Origin: Isosphaeraceae bacterium
Lineage (GTDB): Bacteria > Planctomycetota > Planctomycetia > Isosphaerales > Isosphaeraceae
DNA length: 64,000 nucleotides
Assembly: GCA_021324445.1 (NCBI GenBank)
Contig: JAJPJC010000290.1
Location: forward strand, 1-64,000
Reading direction: 5' to 3'
Shown: positions 25,676 through 33,948 of the stretch, one piece after another
Numbering within the stretch: the first letter of the stretch is position 1
Layout: each line of letters starts with the position of its first letter
Position numbers and translations under genes: made by a program
The notes under the pieces: model-generated
What the model was told of the DNA's origin: nothing
The model's input: the letters and a program-made list of their open reading frames with translations, nothing else
Database searches by the model: none

Positions 25676-26412
25676 CGTGGTTGACTCCTGCTGGCAAGGA
25701 AGACGTGGGTTGGCGACCGGCAGCCCCACAGGGACCGGATTCCGGTCCAGGCACCAGTCCCTATTCCAACCGACTGACCCGACCGAATCAACACGCAAGC
25801 CAGGAAACCTTCGGCGGGTGGCGGCGTGGGCCTGGAGGCAGGCTGCGGGTGGACCGCCACGGGGTGGGACGGCTCAGGATCCGGACCAGCGTTCTCAGCG
25901 CCACAGCCCCCGAGACCATCCAGCAGTGCGCTGCCGAGGACCCACGCCGCCGCCGCTCGAATCTTGCGATCCCGGAGACTCCGGGTCGGAACCGCTCGCC
26001 CGGGCGAGCTCCTGGGGCGTCCGAGTCTTTCAGGACGGCGCGCGAATGTGGGGCAGCCGCCCTCGGCTGCCTCTTGCCAGCCGAGGGCGGCTGCCCCACG
26101 TCCTCTGCCCGGCCCGGCACCAGCCGGAACCAACCCAACCGTGGCGCAGACTGCCAGCGCTCGCTGCGTCCGCGGCTTTGGGTGAGTCGATCCCGGTCGG
26201 TTGCTCGCCGCCGCGACAGTCCGCTCGAGCGCGGAACTCTTGCGCGGCGCAGGTCCTGGGGCGCTGCGAATTCACCCCCCTACTCCCCCTTCGCCAGGGG
26301 GCGAAACGATCGGGGCCGGCCCGCCTCCATTTACCCCCCCTGACCAAGGAGGGGACAGGGGGGGTGCTGTGTGAGAAAGCTCTGACCGTGCGCCACACGA
26401 CCGTGAGCCGCT
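25676..26412. other. Gene-free GC-rich spacer containing palindromes
   Basis: Several overlapping open frames exist but none has family features. The region contains the 22-bp perfect inverted repeat at 26048-26099 and a less perfect C-run/G-run palindrome at about 26332-26365 (ACCCCCCCTG against CAGGGGGGGT). Confidence 0.6.
26048..26099. repeat. Perfect 22-bp inverted repeat (GGGGCAGCC family)
   Basis: The left arm at 26048-26069 (starting GTGGGGCAGCCGCCCTCGG) pairs perfectly with 26078-26099 around an 8-nt loop. Related sequences occur at 17085-17125 (degenerate) and 44013-44035 (10-bp arms GGGGCAGCCG), so this looks like a dispersed palindromic repeat family. Confidence 0.75.
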
Positions 26413-27819
26413 CTAGAGCGCGCGCAGGAAGGCCACCAGGTCGGACTTCTCGGCCTCGCTGAGCTTCAGCTCGAGGATCAGGTTGAAGAACTCGACGGTG
26501 TCGTCCAGCGTCAGGAGGCGGCCGTCATGGAAGTACGGCGGCGAATCCTTGATCCCGCGTAACGGGAAGGTCTTCGTCGGTCCCTCCATGGAGGCCATGT
26601 GGCCGTTGATCATCCGGGGCTTGTAGAAACGATCGGCGTGGAGGGTGTGCATCTGCCCGTCGGTATAGTAGGGCGCGGGGTGGCAAGTGGCGCACTGGGC
26701 CTTGCCGAAGAACAGCTCCTGGCCGCGGAGTTCGGCCTCGCTGGCCTTGCGGGGATCCAGCTTGCCGAAGGCGTTGAGCTTGGGGGCCGGCGGGAAGTCC
26801 AGCAGCTCCTGGAACTCGGCCATGGCATGGATCTGGCTGCCGCGCTCGAGGATGTTCATTCCCTTCTTGGTGGCAATCACCGGGTCGCCGTCGAAGTAGG
26901 CGGCGCGCTGTTCGAACTCGGTGAAGTCTTCCACCGTCCTCAGGGCGCGCTGGGAGCCGAAGAGCCGCTGGATGTTCACCCCGCGCAGCGAGGGCGTGTC
27001 GATCCGGCGCCGGAACTCCTGCGGCCGGATATCGCCGACCAGGTGGGTGGCGCCGTTGGTATGCCCGTTGGCATGGCAGTCGAGGCAGGCCACGCCCCGA
27101 CTGGGCTTGACGCTGCGGCGATCCTCGGTCGCATTGAACTGCTGCTGGGGGAACTGAGTCAGGAGCAGCCTCAGCCCGTCCAGTTGCTTGGGGTTGAGGA
27201 TGCCGTTGAACAGCTCGTAGAAGTTCTCGATCGTCACCTGCTTGCCCTGCGAGACGTCGCCCAGGTCGGGGCGGGTCGTCAGGTAGATGGGCGCGGGGAA
27301 CTCGGGCAGGAAGTGATCGGGCAAGTCGAAGTCGAGGTCGAACCGAGTGAGATCCCGATCCTCCTGCCTCTTGATTTCGTCGATGTGGAACTTGGGGAAG
27401 ACCATACCCCCTTCGGGGTGGTTGGGGTGGGGCAGGGGGAGGAACCCGGCGGGAAAGAGGTCCTTCTCCCGGATCTCCTCGGGGCTCATCGCCGCCAGCT
27501 TCGCCCAGGTCATGCCCTCGGGGAGCCGGGCCCGCACCCCTTCCTGGATGGGCTTGCCGCGCGACATCGTCACCCCCTGAGCCGGCCGGTTGCTCAGGTC
27601 GTAACGCTCTTTGAGCAGGTTCTCTTGCCGCTCCATGACCTGGGACTTCGCCGCCTCCATCCGGGACCGGATCGTGGCGAAGTCCTCCTTGATGTCGACA
27701 GGCGCGAAACTGGACACCGTCTTTCGCGGCTCTTGGGAGAAGGCGGTGGGGACAAAGGCAAAGGGAACCGCGACGATCCCCGTACAAACCCACGCGCGGA
27801 GGCAAGATTGCGGTCTCAC
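26413..27819 (-). CDS. Secreted di-heme cytochrome c (peroxidase/MauG-like)
   Basis: 468 residues from a GTG at 27819, with AAAGGAG upstream. A signal peptide (VCTGIVAVPFAFVPTAFSQ) is followed by a long N-terminal region and two c-type heme sites, CLDCH at about 245-249 and CATCH at about 386-390. Between them, RRIDTPSLRGVNIQRLFG resembles the SLRN-type motif of cytochrome c peroxidase proteins; the tail has SPPYFHDGRLLTLDDTVEFFN, a family hallmark. It is likely periplasmic, taking part in peroxide reduction or electron transfer. The gene stands alone on the minus strand. Confidence 0.85.
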   Translation of the reverse strand: MRPQSCLRAWVCTGIVAVPFAFVPTAFSQEPRKTVSSFAPVDIKEDFATIRSRMEAAKSQVMERQENLLKERYDLSNRPAQGVTMSRGKPIQEGVRARLPEGMTWAKLAAMSPEEIREKDLFPAGFLPLPHPNHPEGGMVFPKFHIDEIKRQEDRDLTRFDLDFDLPDHFLPEFPAPIYLTTRPDLGDVSQGKQVTIENFYELFNGILNPKQLDGLRLLLTQFPQQQFNATEDRRSVKPSRGVACLDCHANGHTNGATHLVGDIRPQEFRRRIDTPSLRGVNIQRLFGSQRALRTVEDFTEFEQRAAYFDGDPVIATKKGMNILERGSQIHAMAEFQELLDFPPAPKLNAFGKLDPRKASEAELRGQELFFGKAQCATCHPAPYYTDGQMHTLHADRFYKPRMINGHMASMEGPTKTFPLRGIKDSPPYFHDGRLLTLDDTVEFFNLILELKLSEAEKSDLVAFLRAL

Positions 27820-28151
27820 GAGCCGTTCTCCTTTCCTGTGAGCGAGTGACCCAGGCGGGCGAAATCCCAATGGTACAGACGAAACGGTCGATCATGCTCA
27901 GGCGCGGAGGATCCGATTTCATCCCCCGAGCCGTGGAAACGCCTCCTTGCCGAGCTCTACCCATCCGTGACCAAACGCGGGTTCCTTCTGTTCCGCGGCA
28001 CCACGACCGGTGGCAGGCCCGCGCCTGGGCTGGGCTGGGCGGTGGTGGGTTGGACCCGTGGACCGAACGGGAGCACCGCTCAGGCCCGCGCCTCGCGTGG
28101 GGCCCCGGCACCCTCAGGTCCTCGTCGGGTCTGGGAGAGACGAACCGGAAC
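27820..28151. other. Spacer between cytochrome and ferredoxin genes
   Basis: About 330 bp holding the cytochrome gene promoter region. No gene or repeat recognised. Confidence 0.4.
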
Positions 28152-28523
28152 CTACTTCTTCTTGGCCAGTAAGCCCTCGGCGTTGCGCTGCGCCTGCTCG
28201 ACCAGGGTATCCCACTTCTCCTCGACGTACGACGGCGGACCACCCTTGACCGCCACGTGATAGGCCACGTCGACCGTATCCACCATGTCGATGGCATCCC
28301 ACGGGCAGACCTGGGCACAGTGCTTACACCCGATGCATCGATCCAGATCGATATCGCAAAACGTCTGCAAGCACGCAATCTCCTCGCCGGGGACCTTGTA
28401 GATGCAGTCGACCGGACAGACTTCCAGGCAGGCTTCACAGCCGGTGCATCCATCGGCGTGAATCACGGCCAGGATCTTGGGAATGACCTTGCGGGGCTTG
28501 CCGGCCAGGGACGCTGCTGCCAT
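28152..28523 (-). CDS. 2x[4Fe-4S] ferredoxin
   Basis: 123 residues from the ATG at 28523 (GGAAG upstream). Two cluster motifs are seen: CTGCEACLEVCPVDC and CIGCKHCAQVCPWDA, each CxxCxxC...CP. The second is interrupted upstream by an insertion with CLQTFC, as in 7Fe/8Fe ferredoxins of the FdxA type. The C-terminal ~35 residues end in a Lys-rich tail. It is a soluble electron carrier in the cytosol. It follows the Mla-type transport operon with a ~230-bp gap, so it probably has its own promoter. Confidence 0.9.
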   Translation of the reverse strand: MAAASLAGKPRKVIPKILAVIHADGCTGCEACLEVCPVDCIYKVPGEEIACLQTFCDIDLDRCIGCKHCAQVCPWDAIDMVDTVDVAYHVAVKGGPPSYVEEKWDTLVEQAQRNAEGLLAKKK

Positions 28524-28752
28524 GAGCTGACTTCCGGAGGAAAACGGCGCCCGGAACGAGGGAGCCGGAACGTCGGGACTGATCAATCCACGGACCGGCT
28601 TGGTGTTGGCCCGGTCGTGATCCCGACCGGCCGCCGGAGCCTTCGGTGGTGGCGGAGCTCGCCCGGTGGGTTGTCCGCGGGCGTCCAACCGATAATCATT
28701 ATCGGTAGAGGAGCCGGCGCGGTCAAGGAGGATGGTCGGCGGCGCGCCGGCC

Positions 28753-29868
28753 CTACCTCTGGAAGGCGCCACGGGTCATGGAGGCCGGGTCGGAGGAGAC
28801 CCGCTCGGCGAAGGTCCGCAGCGCGGCCAGGACCGTCTTGAGCTGGAGGAGGGCCTGGTTGGCCGAGAGGGCCATGCGGTTGAGGTTGTCGTGCAGGTCG
28901 CTCTGGACGATGAGCTTCTGGAGGCTCCCCTCGGTATTCAATCCCCCCTCGCCGTTGCGGAGCTTGCTGGTCAGGAGCAGCAGGTCGGAGGCGATCAGGT
29001 TGAGCCGCCGGATGGTCTGGCCGATGTCGGTGGTGAGGGAGGTCCTGGTGGACGGGGCGCCCAGCTCCTTCAGGGCCGGCTCGAGCTCGGCGACGGCGGC
29101 GTCGAGCCGGCCGGCCGCTGAGGAGAACTTGGCGAGGCCCGCCTGGAGCGCCTCCCGGGTCTTGGGGTCGAGGGTCTCGTCGAGCTTCTGGGCGACCTGG
29201 CGGAGGTTGACCAGCGCCGGGTGGAAGTCCCCTTCGTTGGTTTCGATGAACCGTTTGATCGCCTGGGCGGCGCCGGTGACATTCTGGCCGGTGGTGTGCC
29301 AGATCGTCAGCAACCGGTCCAGGTTGTCGGCGCTCTTGGTCACCCGGGCCAGTCCGTCACCCGCCTGCTTGATCGAGTCGAGGGTATCGCCGGCCCGCTC
29401 GAAGGCCTTGGTCGCGGCGGCGAGAGCCTTGGACGGGTCGGGGGCGACCTCGCCCTCGATGATGGGCGTCATCGGGTCGCTGGGGGTCCTGCCGGGCTCG
29501 ATGTACCCTGGGCCGGTCCCCGGCTGCATGTCGATCGCCACATCACCAATCAAGGACCGGGTCAAGCGGGGGATGGACCCCTGGCGGACCTTGAACTGCC
29601 GCTCCAGGGCCAAGGTCACGAGCACGCCGTCGGGCTGATTCTCGCGCTGGTCGAAGGCGATCGCCATGACCTCGCCGATCCGGATGCCGCTCTTGCGGAC
29701 GGGGACTCCCTCGAGCACCCCGGGCGCCTCGGTGTAGCGCACCTTGAGATACACCTGGGCGCGCAAGAGCGACGGCGATTCGCCGAACCAGACGATCATC
29801 ATGGTCAGGACCAGCCCGGCCACGATCACGAACATGCCGATGCGGAACTGCATCACCCGTTCATTCAT
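28753..29868 (-). CDS. mlaD: MlaD-family (MCE) lipid-transport protein
   Basis: 371 residues. An N-terminal membrane helix (IGMFVIVAGLVLTMMIVWFG) is followed by an MCE domain (LKVRYTEAPGVLEGVPVRKSG), then a long helical region and coiled coil to the C-terminus. MlaD-type proteins form hexameric rings that carry phospholipids across the periplasm. The gene overlaps the ATPase gene by 8 bp and is the third gene of an mlaE-mlaF-mlaD operon. No MlaC or MlaA gene is visible in the window. Confidence 0.9.
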   Translation of the reverse strand: MNERVMQFRIGMFVIVAGLVLTMMIVWFGESPSLLRAQVYLKVRYTEAPGVLEGVPVRKSGIRIGEVMAIAFDQRENQPDGVLVTLALERQFKVRQGSIPRLTRSLIGDVAIDMQPGTGPGYIEPGRTPSDPMTPIIEGEVAPDPSKALAAATKAFERAGDTLDSIKQAGDGLARVTKSADNLDRLLTIWHTTGQNVTGAAQAIKRFIETNEGDFHPALVNLRQVAQKLDETLDPKTREALQAGLAKFSSAAGRLDAAVAELEPALKELGAPSTRTSLTTDIGQTIRRLNLIASDLLLLTSKLRNGEGGLNTEGSLQKLIVQSDLHDNLNRMALSANQALLQLKTVLAALRTFAERVSSDPASMTRGAFQR

Positions 29869-30763
29869 GACCGATCTCGCGTTTCTGGTCCAGGCACTGA
29901 GCCGCGCGCACCGCGGGGACCGCGGCGCCGTTGTTGTGCCGGAGCTGGGCCATTTCGCGGAGCCGTTCGCCGGCCTCGCCGCGGACGAACTGGCCGACCC
30001 GCGGGTCCTCGGCGGTCTCCAGGCCCTCCGGCGGGCCGTCGTAGATGATCTGGGCTTCGTGCTCCCCCAGCCGGGCCAGCGGGTAGAGCATCACGACCCG
30101 GTCCGCGACCTTGGTGACGGTCTTCATATCATGGGTCACGACCACTCCGGTCGTCTTCTTGGTCCGCTGGGTCTGGAGGATCAGCTCGTTGATCACGTCG
30201 CTCATGATCGGGTCCAGCCCGGTCGTCGGCTCGTCGTAGAGCATCACCTCCGGGCCGATGGCCAGGGCCCGGGCCAACCCCACGCGCTTCCGCTGGCCGC
30301 CGGAGAGCTCGGCCGGCTTCTTCGCGGCCAGCTCGGTGGGCAGGCCGACCTCCTGGAGCCGTTCGGCGACGATGCGCTGGATCGCGTCCTCGTCGCAAAA
30401 ACGGTGCTCGCGCAGGCCGAAGGCCACGTTGTCGAAGACCGTGAGGCTGTCGAAGAGCGCGGCCATCTGGAACAAGAAGCCGAACCGGAGCCGCATCTGG
30501 ACCAACTCCTTGCCGTTGAGGCCGGCGATGTCGCGACCATCGAACTGCACGGTCCCCTGGCTGGGCTGCAACAAGCCGATGATCAGCTTGAGCATCACCG
30601 TCTTGCCGCAGCCGCTCTCGCCGATGATGCTCACCGTCTCCCCGCGGCGGATCGTCAGCTCGATGTCGCGGAGCACGGCCTGGTGGCGGAACCGCATGCT
30701 CACGCGGCGCAGCGCGATCAGGTCATCGCCTCGGGCCCCGTCGCGCGCGCTCCCCTGGCTCAT
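29861..30763 (-). CDS. mlaF: MlaF-family ABC ATPase
   Basis: 300 residues from the ATG at 30763, which overlaps the mlaE stop (ATGA); the longer open frame upstream only re-reads mlaE. Walker A is GESGCGKT, the signature motif is LSGGQRKRVGLARAL, Walker B is VMLYDEPTTGLDPI and the switch histidine is in VVVTHDMKT. These match MlaF/Ttg2A ATPases, which power MCE-type lipid transport with the MlaE permease and MlaD ring encoded on either side. Confidence 0.93.
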   Translation of the reverse strand: MSQGSARDGARGDDLIALRRVSMRFRHQAVLRDIELTIRRGETVSIIGESGCGKTVMLKLIIGLLQPSQGTVQFDGRDIAGLNGKELVQMRLRFGFLFQMAALFDSLTVFDNVAFGLREHRFCDEDAIQRIVAERLQEVGLPTELAAKKPAELSGGQRKRVGLARALAIGPEVMLYDEPTTGLDPIMSDVINELILQTQRTKKTTGVVVTHDMKTVTKVADRVVMLYPLARLGEHEAQIIYDGPPEGLETAEDPRVGQFVRGEAGERLREMAQLRHNNGAAVPAVRAAQCLDQKREIGHE

Positions 30764-31617
30764 AACAATCCTTGTGATTGGGGCCACAGGGCATTGTAGA
30801 CGCTGTTCCAGCCCAGGCCGATCACGAAGTCCAGGAACAGGATGACGATGAACGAAAAGACGAAGGCCTCGGTGGCGGCCCGGCCGACCCCCTCGGCCCC
30901 GGCGCGGGAATTGAAACCCCTGTGGCAACTGATCAAGGCAATCGCCGCGCCGAAGAAGTAGCTCTTGAACACGCCGGCAAAAATATCCAGGCTATCGACG
31001 AAGTCGCGGGTGTGCTTCCAGTAGGCGAACGAATCGACGTTGAGGATCTGCGTGCTGACGACCGCCCCGCCGATGACGCCCATGAAGTCCCCCATGAGCG
31101 TCAAGAGCGGGATGAGCAACAGGCAGGCCAGGAACCGGGGCACGACCAGGTAATAGATGGGGTTGGTCCCCAGCGCCGAGAGGGCGTCGATCTGCTCGGT
31201 CACGCGCATCGTCCCCAGCTCGGCGGCCATGCTCGAGCCCACCCGGCCGGCGAGCATGGTCGCGGCCAGGACCGGCCCCAGCTCCCGCACGATCGAGATA
31301 TTGATCACCGACCCCAGCCGCGTGGCCAGCCCCATCATGGCGAACTGATGATGGGCCTGCACCGCCAGCACCATGCCGATAAACGTCCCGGTGATCGCGA
31401 CCACCGAGACGCTCTTGACGCCGATCGCGTAGAAGATCGGCACCAGCACCGACCACCGCGACCGCCGGCGGACGATCCAGACCAGCGTGAGCACCGAAAA
31501 CTGCGCGACGTCGCCGACCTCCGCGACGGCGTCGAACACCTGCTCCCCCAGGCGATGGACCGGGCTCGAGCCGATCTCCGGCCGTTCCGCCGAAGCATGC
31601 AAGGGAGCAACTGCCAT
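30760..31617 (-). CDS. mlaE: MlaE-family lipid ABC permease
   Basis: 285 residues from the ATG at 31617 (AGGAG 11 nt upstream); a GTG at 31629 is in frame. Five to six hydrophobic segments; family landmarks are ITGTFIGMVLAVQAHHQF, ISIVRELGPVLAATMLAGRV and EIDALSALGTNPI-like EQIDALSALGTNPIYYL. It is the first gene of the Mla-type operon. It lacks the STAS partner (MlaB) that Gram-negative model systems have; none is seen nearby. Confidence 0.92.
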   Translation of the reverse strand: MAVAPLHASAERPEIGSSPVHRLGEQVFDAVAEVGDVAQFSVLTLVWIVRRRSRWSVLVPIFYAIGVKSVSVVAITGTFIGMVLAVQAHHQFAMMGLATRLGSVINISIVRELGPVLAATMLAGRVGSSMAAELGTMRVTEQIDALSALGTNPIYYLVVPRFLACLLLIPLLTLMGDFMGVIGGAVVSTQILNVDSFAYWKHTRDFVDSLDIFAGVFKSYFFGAAIALISCHRGFNSRAGAEGVGRAATEAFVFSFIVILFLDFVIGLGWNSVYNALWPQSQGLL

Positions 31618-31793
31618 CGCCAAAATCACTCCTGGGTCGCGGCAGGCAGCCCCTGGCCAGTGGCTCGTGGGTTCACAGATGGGATCGGTCTTCCCGCACC
31701 GACGACGAGGGTGATCCGGCCTCCCCTGCCCGACTCTCCTGGGTCATTCTGGGCATTCCGCCGGGAATTGACAAGGCCGACCCTCGTGGTCCT

Positions 31794-31908
31794 GGGGTGC
31801 GGGGTGCGTGAAGACCGGGACCGGCCGAGTTGTTCCGGCTCCCTTCGAGTGCCTCGGCTTTCCCGGAACAGCCTCCTCAGGCCGCGACCGCGACGCACCC
31901 CGCACCCC
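31794..31908. repeat. Long-range 16-bp inverted repeat with crossing inner stems
   Basis: GGGGTGCGGGGTGCGT (31794-31809) is perfectly complementary to 31893-31908. Inside lie TGTTCCGG (31831-31838) with CCGGAACA (31863-31870), and GCCGAG (31824-31829) with CTCGGC (31853-31858). The two inner pairs cross, so a pseudoknot is possible. It occupies the spacer between the TsaC-phosphatase gene and mlaE, both leftward. Function unknown. Confidence 0.6.
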
Positions 31909-31931
31909 GCACCAGGAGAGAAGTCCCGTGC

Positions 31932-33062
31932 TCAGAACCCCATCTCGTCGAGCCGTTGTTCCAGCATGGCTTCGATCATCTGGGCGGTCCAGCGGTAGGT
32001 CTCATGGTCGGAGCCGATGGGATCGGCCACATCGCCGCCGGCCGGGTCGAGGAGGAAGGTCTGGTGCTCGACCTCGGGGACGGCCTCGAGCAAGGCATCG
32101 AGGTGGTCCATCGTCATGGCGAAGATGCAATCGGCCTGCCGGACCAGGTGCGCGGCGATCTTGCGGCTGCGGTGGTCTTCCAGCGATCCGCCCAGCGAGC
32201 GAATGACCTCGATGGCCTGGGGGGCCGCCGGCATGCCATTGGTGGCCGCCACACCGGCGGAGCGGATCACGATGCCGCGCTGGTCCAGCTCGCGGACCGA
32301 GCAGCCGAACCGCCGCGCCAGCAGGAGCTTGCAGATCGCCTCGGCCATCGGGCTGCGGCAGGTATTGCCGGTACAGACGAAGAGAATAATCAGGCTGGCG
32401 CTCTGCCTCAGGGTCGGGGCGTCCACCACGCCGGGCCGCTCGATGACCCAGCCGCCATCGTCGATCTGGACCACGGTGGCGAATTGCCGGTACTGCGTCG
32501 GACCGGCGTCGATGACCATTTCCACCCCGGAGAGGCCGCGTAAGGGATCGGCCGTCCAGGGAACGGGATGCTCGGCCGTGGCGACCATGGCAATGACCAA
32601 GGGGGCCGGCAAGAGCCGGAGCACGTCCCGCACGATGGGATGGGCCGGGCTGCGCAACGCCACGGCGCCGCTGGGGGAGATCAGCGCCCGGGCGTCACCG
32701 GGAAGGCGGTCATACAGGCCATCGGCCATGGTGCGGGGGAACACCAGGGTGAGCGGGCCGGGCCAGAGCCGCCAGGCCAGCCGCCGCCCCACCTGCGCGA
32801 TCCGGGGAACCCAGTCGGTCACCTCCTCAGGACCCTTCAGCAACAGGGTCAAGGGGCGCGACGGTTCGGCGGTCCGCAGCCGCCGGACACGATCGACGCT
32901 CCGGGCGTCCAGGGCCGAGGCCACCAGACCATAGACCGTCTCGGTCGCCAGACCGACAACCCCCCCCTGCGCCAGACAGGCGACGGCCCGATGAATCACA
33001 TCGCGGAGGTCGTCGGTCTGGCCCACGTCGATCCAAGATGGCGAAACCGGCTGGTCAGTCAT
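31932..33062 (-). CDS. Fusion of TsaC/Sua5-like threonylcarbamoyl-AMP synthase and low-MW protein phosphatase
   Basis: 376 residues from the ATG at 33062. Residues ~10-210 are a YrdC/Sua5 domain (GGVVGLATETVYGLVA, RPLTLLLKG, WPGPLTLVFP, VALRSPAHP), the enzyme that makes threonylcarbamoyl-adenylate for tRNA t6A37. Residues ~220-376 are a low-molecular-weight phosphatase (FVCTGNTCRSPMAEA P-loop, later DPAGGDVADPIG for the general acid). In Firmicutes the two functions are neighbouring genes (ywlC/ywlE); here they are one polypeptide. The phosphatase may act on arginine or tyrosine phosphate; specificity cannot be read here. Confidence 0.9.
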   Translation of the reverse strand: MTDQPVSPSWIDVGQTDDLRDVIHRAVACLAQGGVVGLATETVYGLVASALDARSVDRVRRLRTAEPSRPLTLLLKGPEEVTDWVPRIAQVGRRLAWRLWPGPLTLVFPRTMADGLYDRLPGDARALISPSGAVALRSPAHPIVRDVLRLLPAPLVIAMVATAEHPVPWTADPLRGLSGVEMVIDAGPTQYRQFATVVQIDDGGWVIERPGVVDAPTLRQSASLIILFVCTGNTCRSPMAEAICKLLLARRFGCSVRELDQRGIVIRSAGVAATNGMPAAPQAIEVIRSLGGSLEDHRSRKIAAHLVRQADCIFAMTMDHLDALLEAVPEVEHQTFLLDPAGGDVADPIGSDHETYRWTAQMIEAMLEQRLDEMGF

Positions 33063-33327
33063 CAGAACCCGGGCACTGGGGCCTTCGGGGCACGCCGGTC
33101 CAACGCATCGCGACGACCCCAACCAGGGCGACACCGCAGCTTCCTGTTCGCTCTTGCGGTCCCTCGCGAGCGGCTGTTGCGCTAGTTACTTTACGAACCG
33201 GCGGCTCCTTCGGTCAACCGCGACCCGCTCCGGCCCTGGGCCAGTCGGGCCGTGCTCCCGTCCCGCCAGCGGCTCTCGCACGCTCACCCAAAGACCTCAG
33301 CAATTCAGGACTTCGGGACACACCCAC

Positions 33328-33612
33328 TTAGAAGAGCAAGGTCAGCCCCTCGAGTTCGCGGATCGCGGCATAGATCGCCCGCACTTGTTCGGCCGACTGC
33401 ACGGAGATATCCAGGGTCACCGCCACATGGCGCCCGCCGGGCGTGCTCCGGACGGAGTAATCCAGGTCCGACTGGGCCGCGAGATGGGAATAGACCGCCT
33501 CCAGCACCCGGGACTCAAAATTGCCCTCGGCGCGCCCGATCGCCTTGATCTTATAGACGCCGGGAAAGAAATGGATCGATTCCAGCAGCTCGACGGAAGG
33601 ACGATGATCCAT
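33328..33612 (-). CDS. DUF493 (YbeD-like) protein
   Basis: 94 residues matching the whole DUF493 family: SIHFFPGVYKIKAIG at the start, VTLDISVQSAEQVRAIY in the middle and a short hydrophobic C-terminus (LEGLTLLF). The fold is ACT-like and may sense small molecules; the function is unknown. Monocistronic. Confidence 0.85.
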   Translation of the reverse strand: MDHRPSVELLESIHFFPGVYKIKAIGRAEGNFESRVLEAVYSHLAAQSDLDYSVRSTPGGRHVAVTLDISVQSAEQVRAIYAAIRELEGLTLLF

Positions 33613-33948
33613 GGCCCGCTCCGGGCTGGATTGAGGGAGGACGGGTCTGCTCTGCTCCTCATCATACGGCCTGGGCGCGGATTCGCCAATTCCGGGTCAA
33701 CCGAAGAACGGAAGGGGAAGCCGCGACGTAGAATAGGAGTTGGCTCACGATCGTCATCGCCGTCGGGTCGAGCGGGTCGGAGGCGAGCGGCTCCGGGCTC
33801 CCGACCCTCCTGGCACACGGTTCGCGATCATGTGGTAAAGACCAGAGACGCAACGGCACCCGCCAGCCCGCCGGGGCGATGGGGCGCGGGGAGTGCAGCG
33901 CCGTCGAAATGTCCCAATCCCTGTGGAAGCTTCATCTTGGAGGGGGCC
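33613..33948. other. Spacer before the Gly/Tyr-rich protein gene
   Basis: About 335 bp between divergent genes, containing their promoters. The open frame that extends upstream of 33949 re-reads this spacer and does not look coding. No repeat recognised. Confidence 0.4.

Noticed and set aside
33154-33948. Upstream extension of the Gly/Tyr-rich protein
   Set aside because: Translates to non-family, Arg/Pro-rich sequence and overlaps the DUF493 gene; the signal peptide begins at 33949 with a ribosome site.
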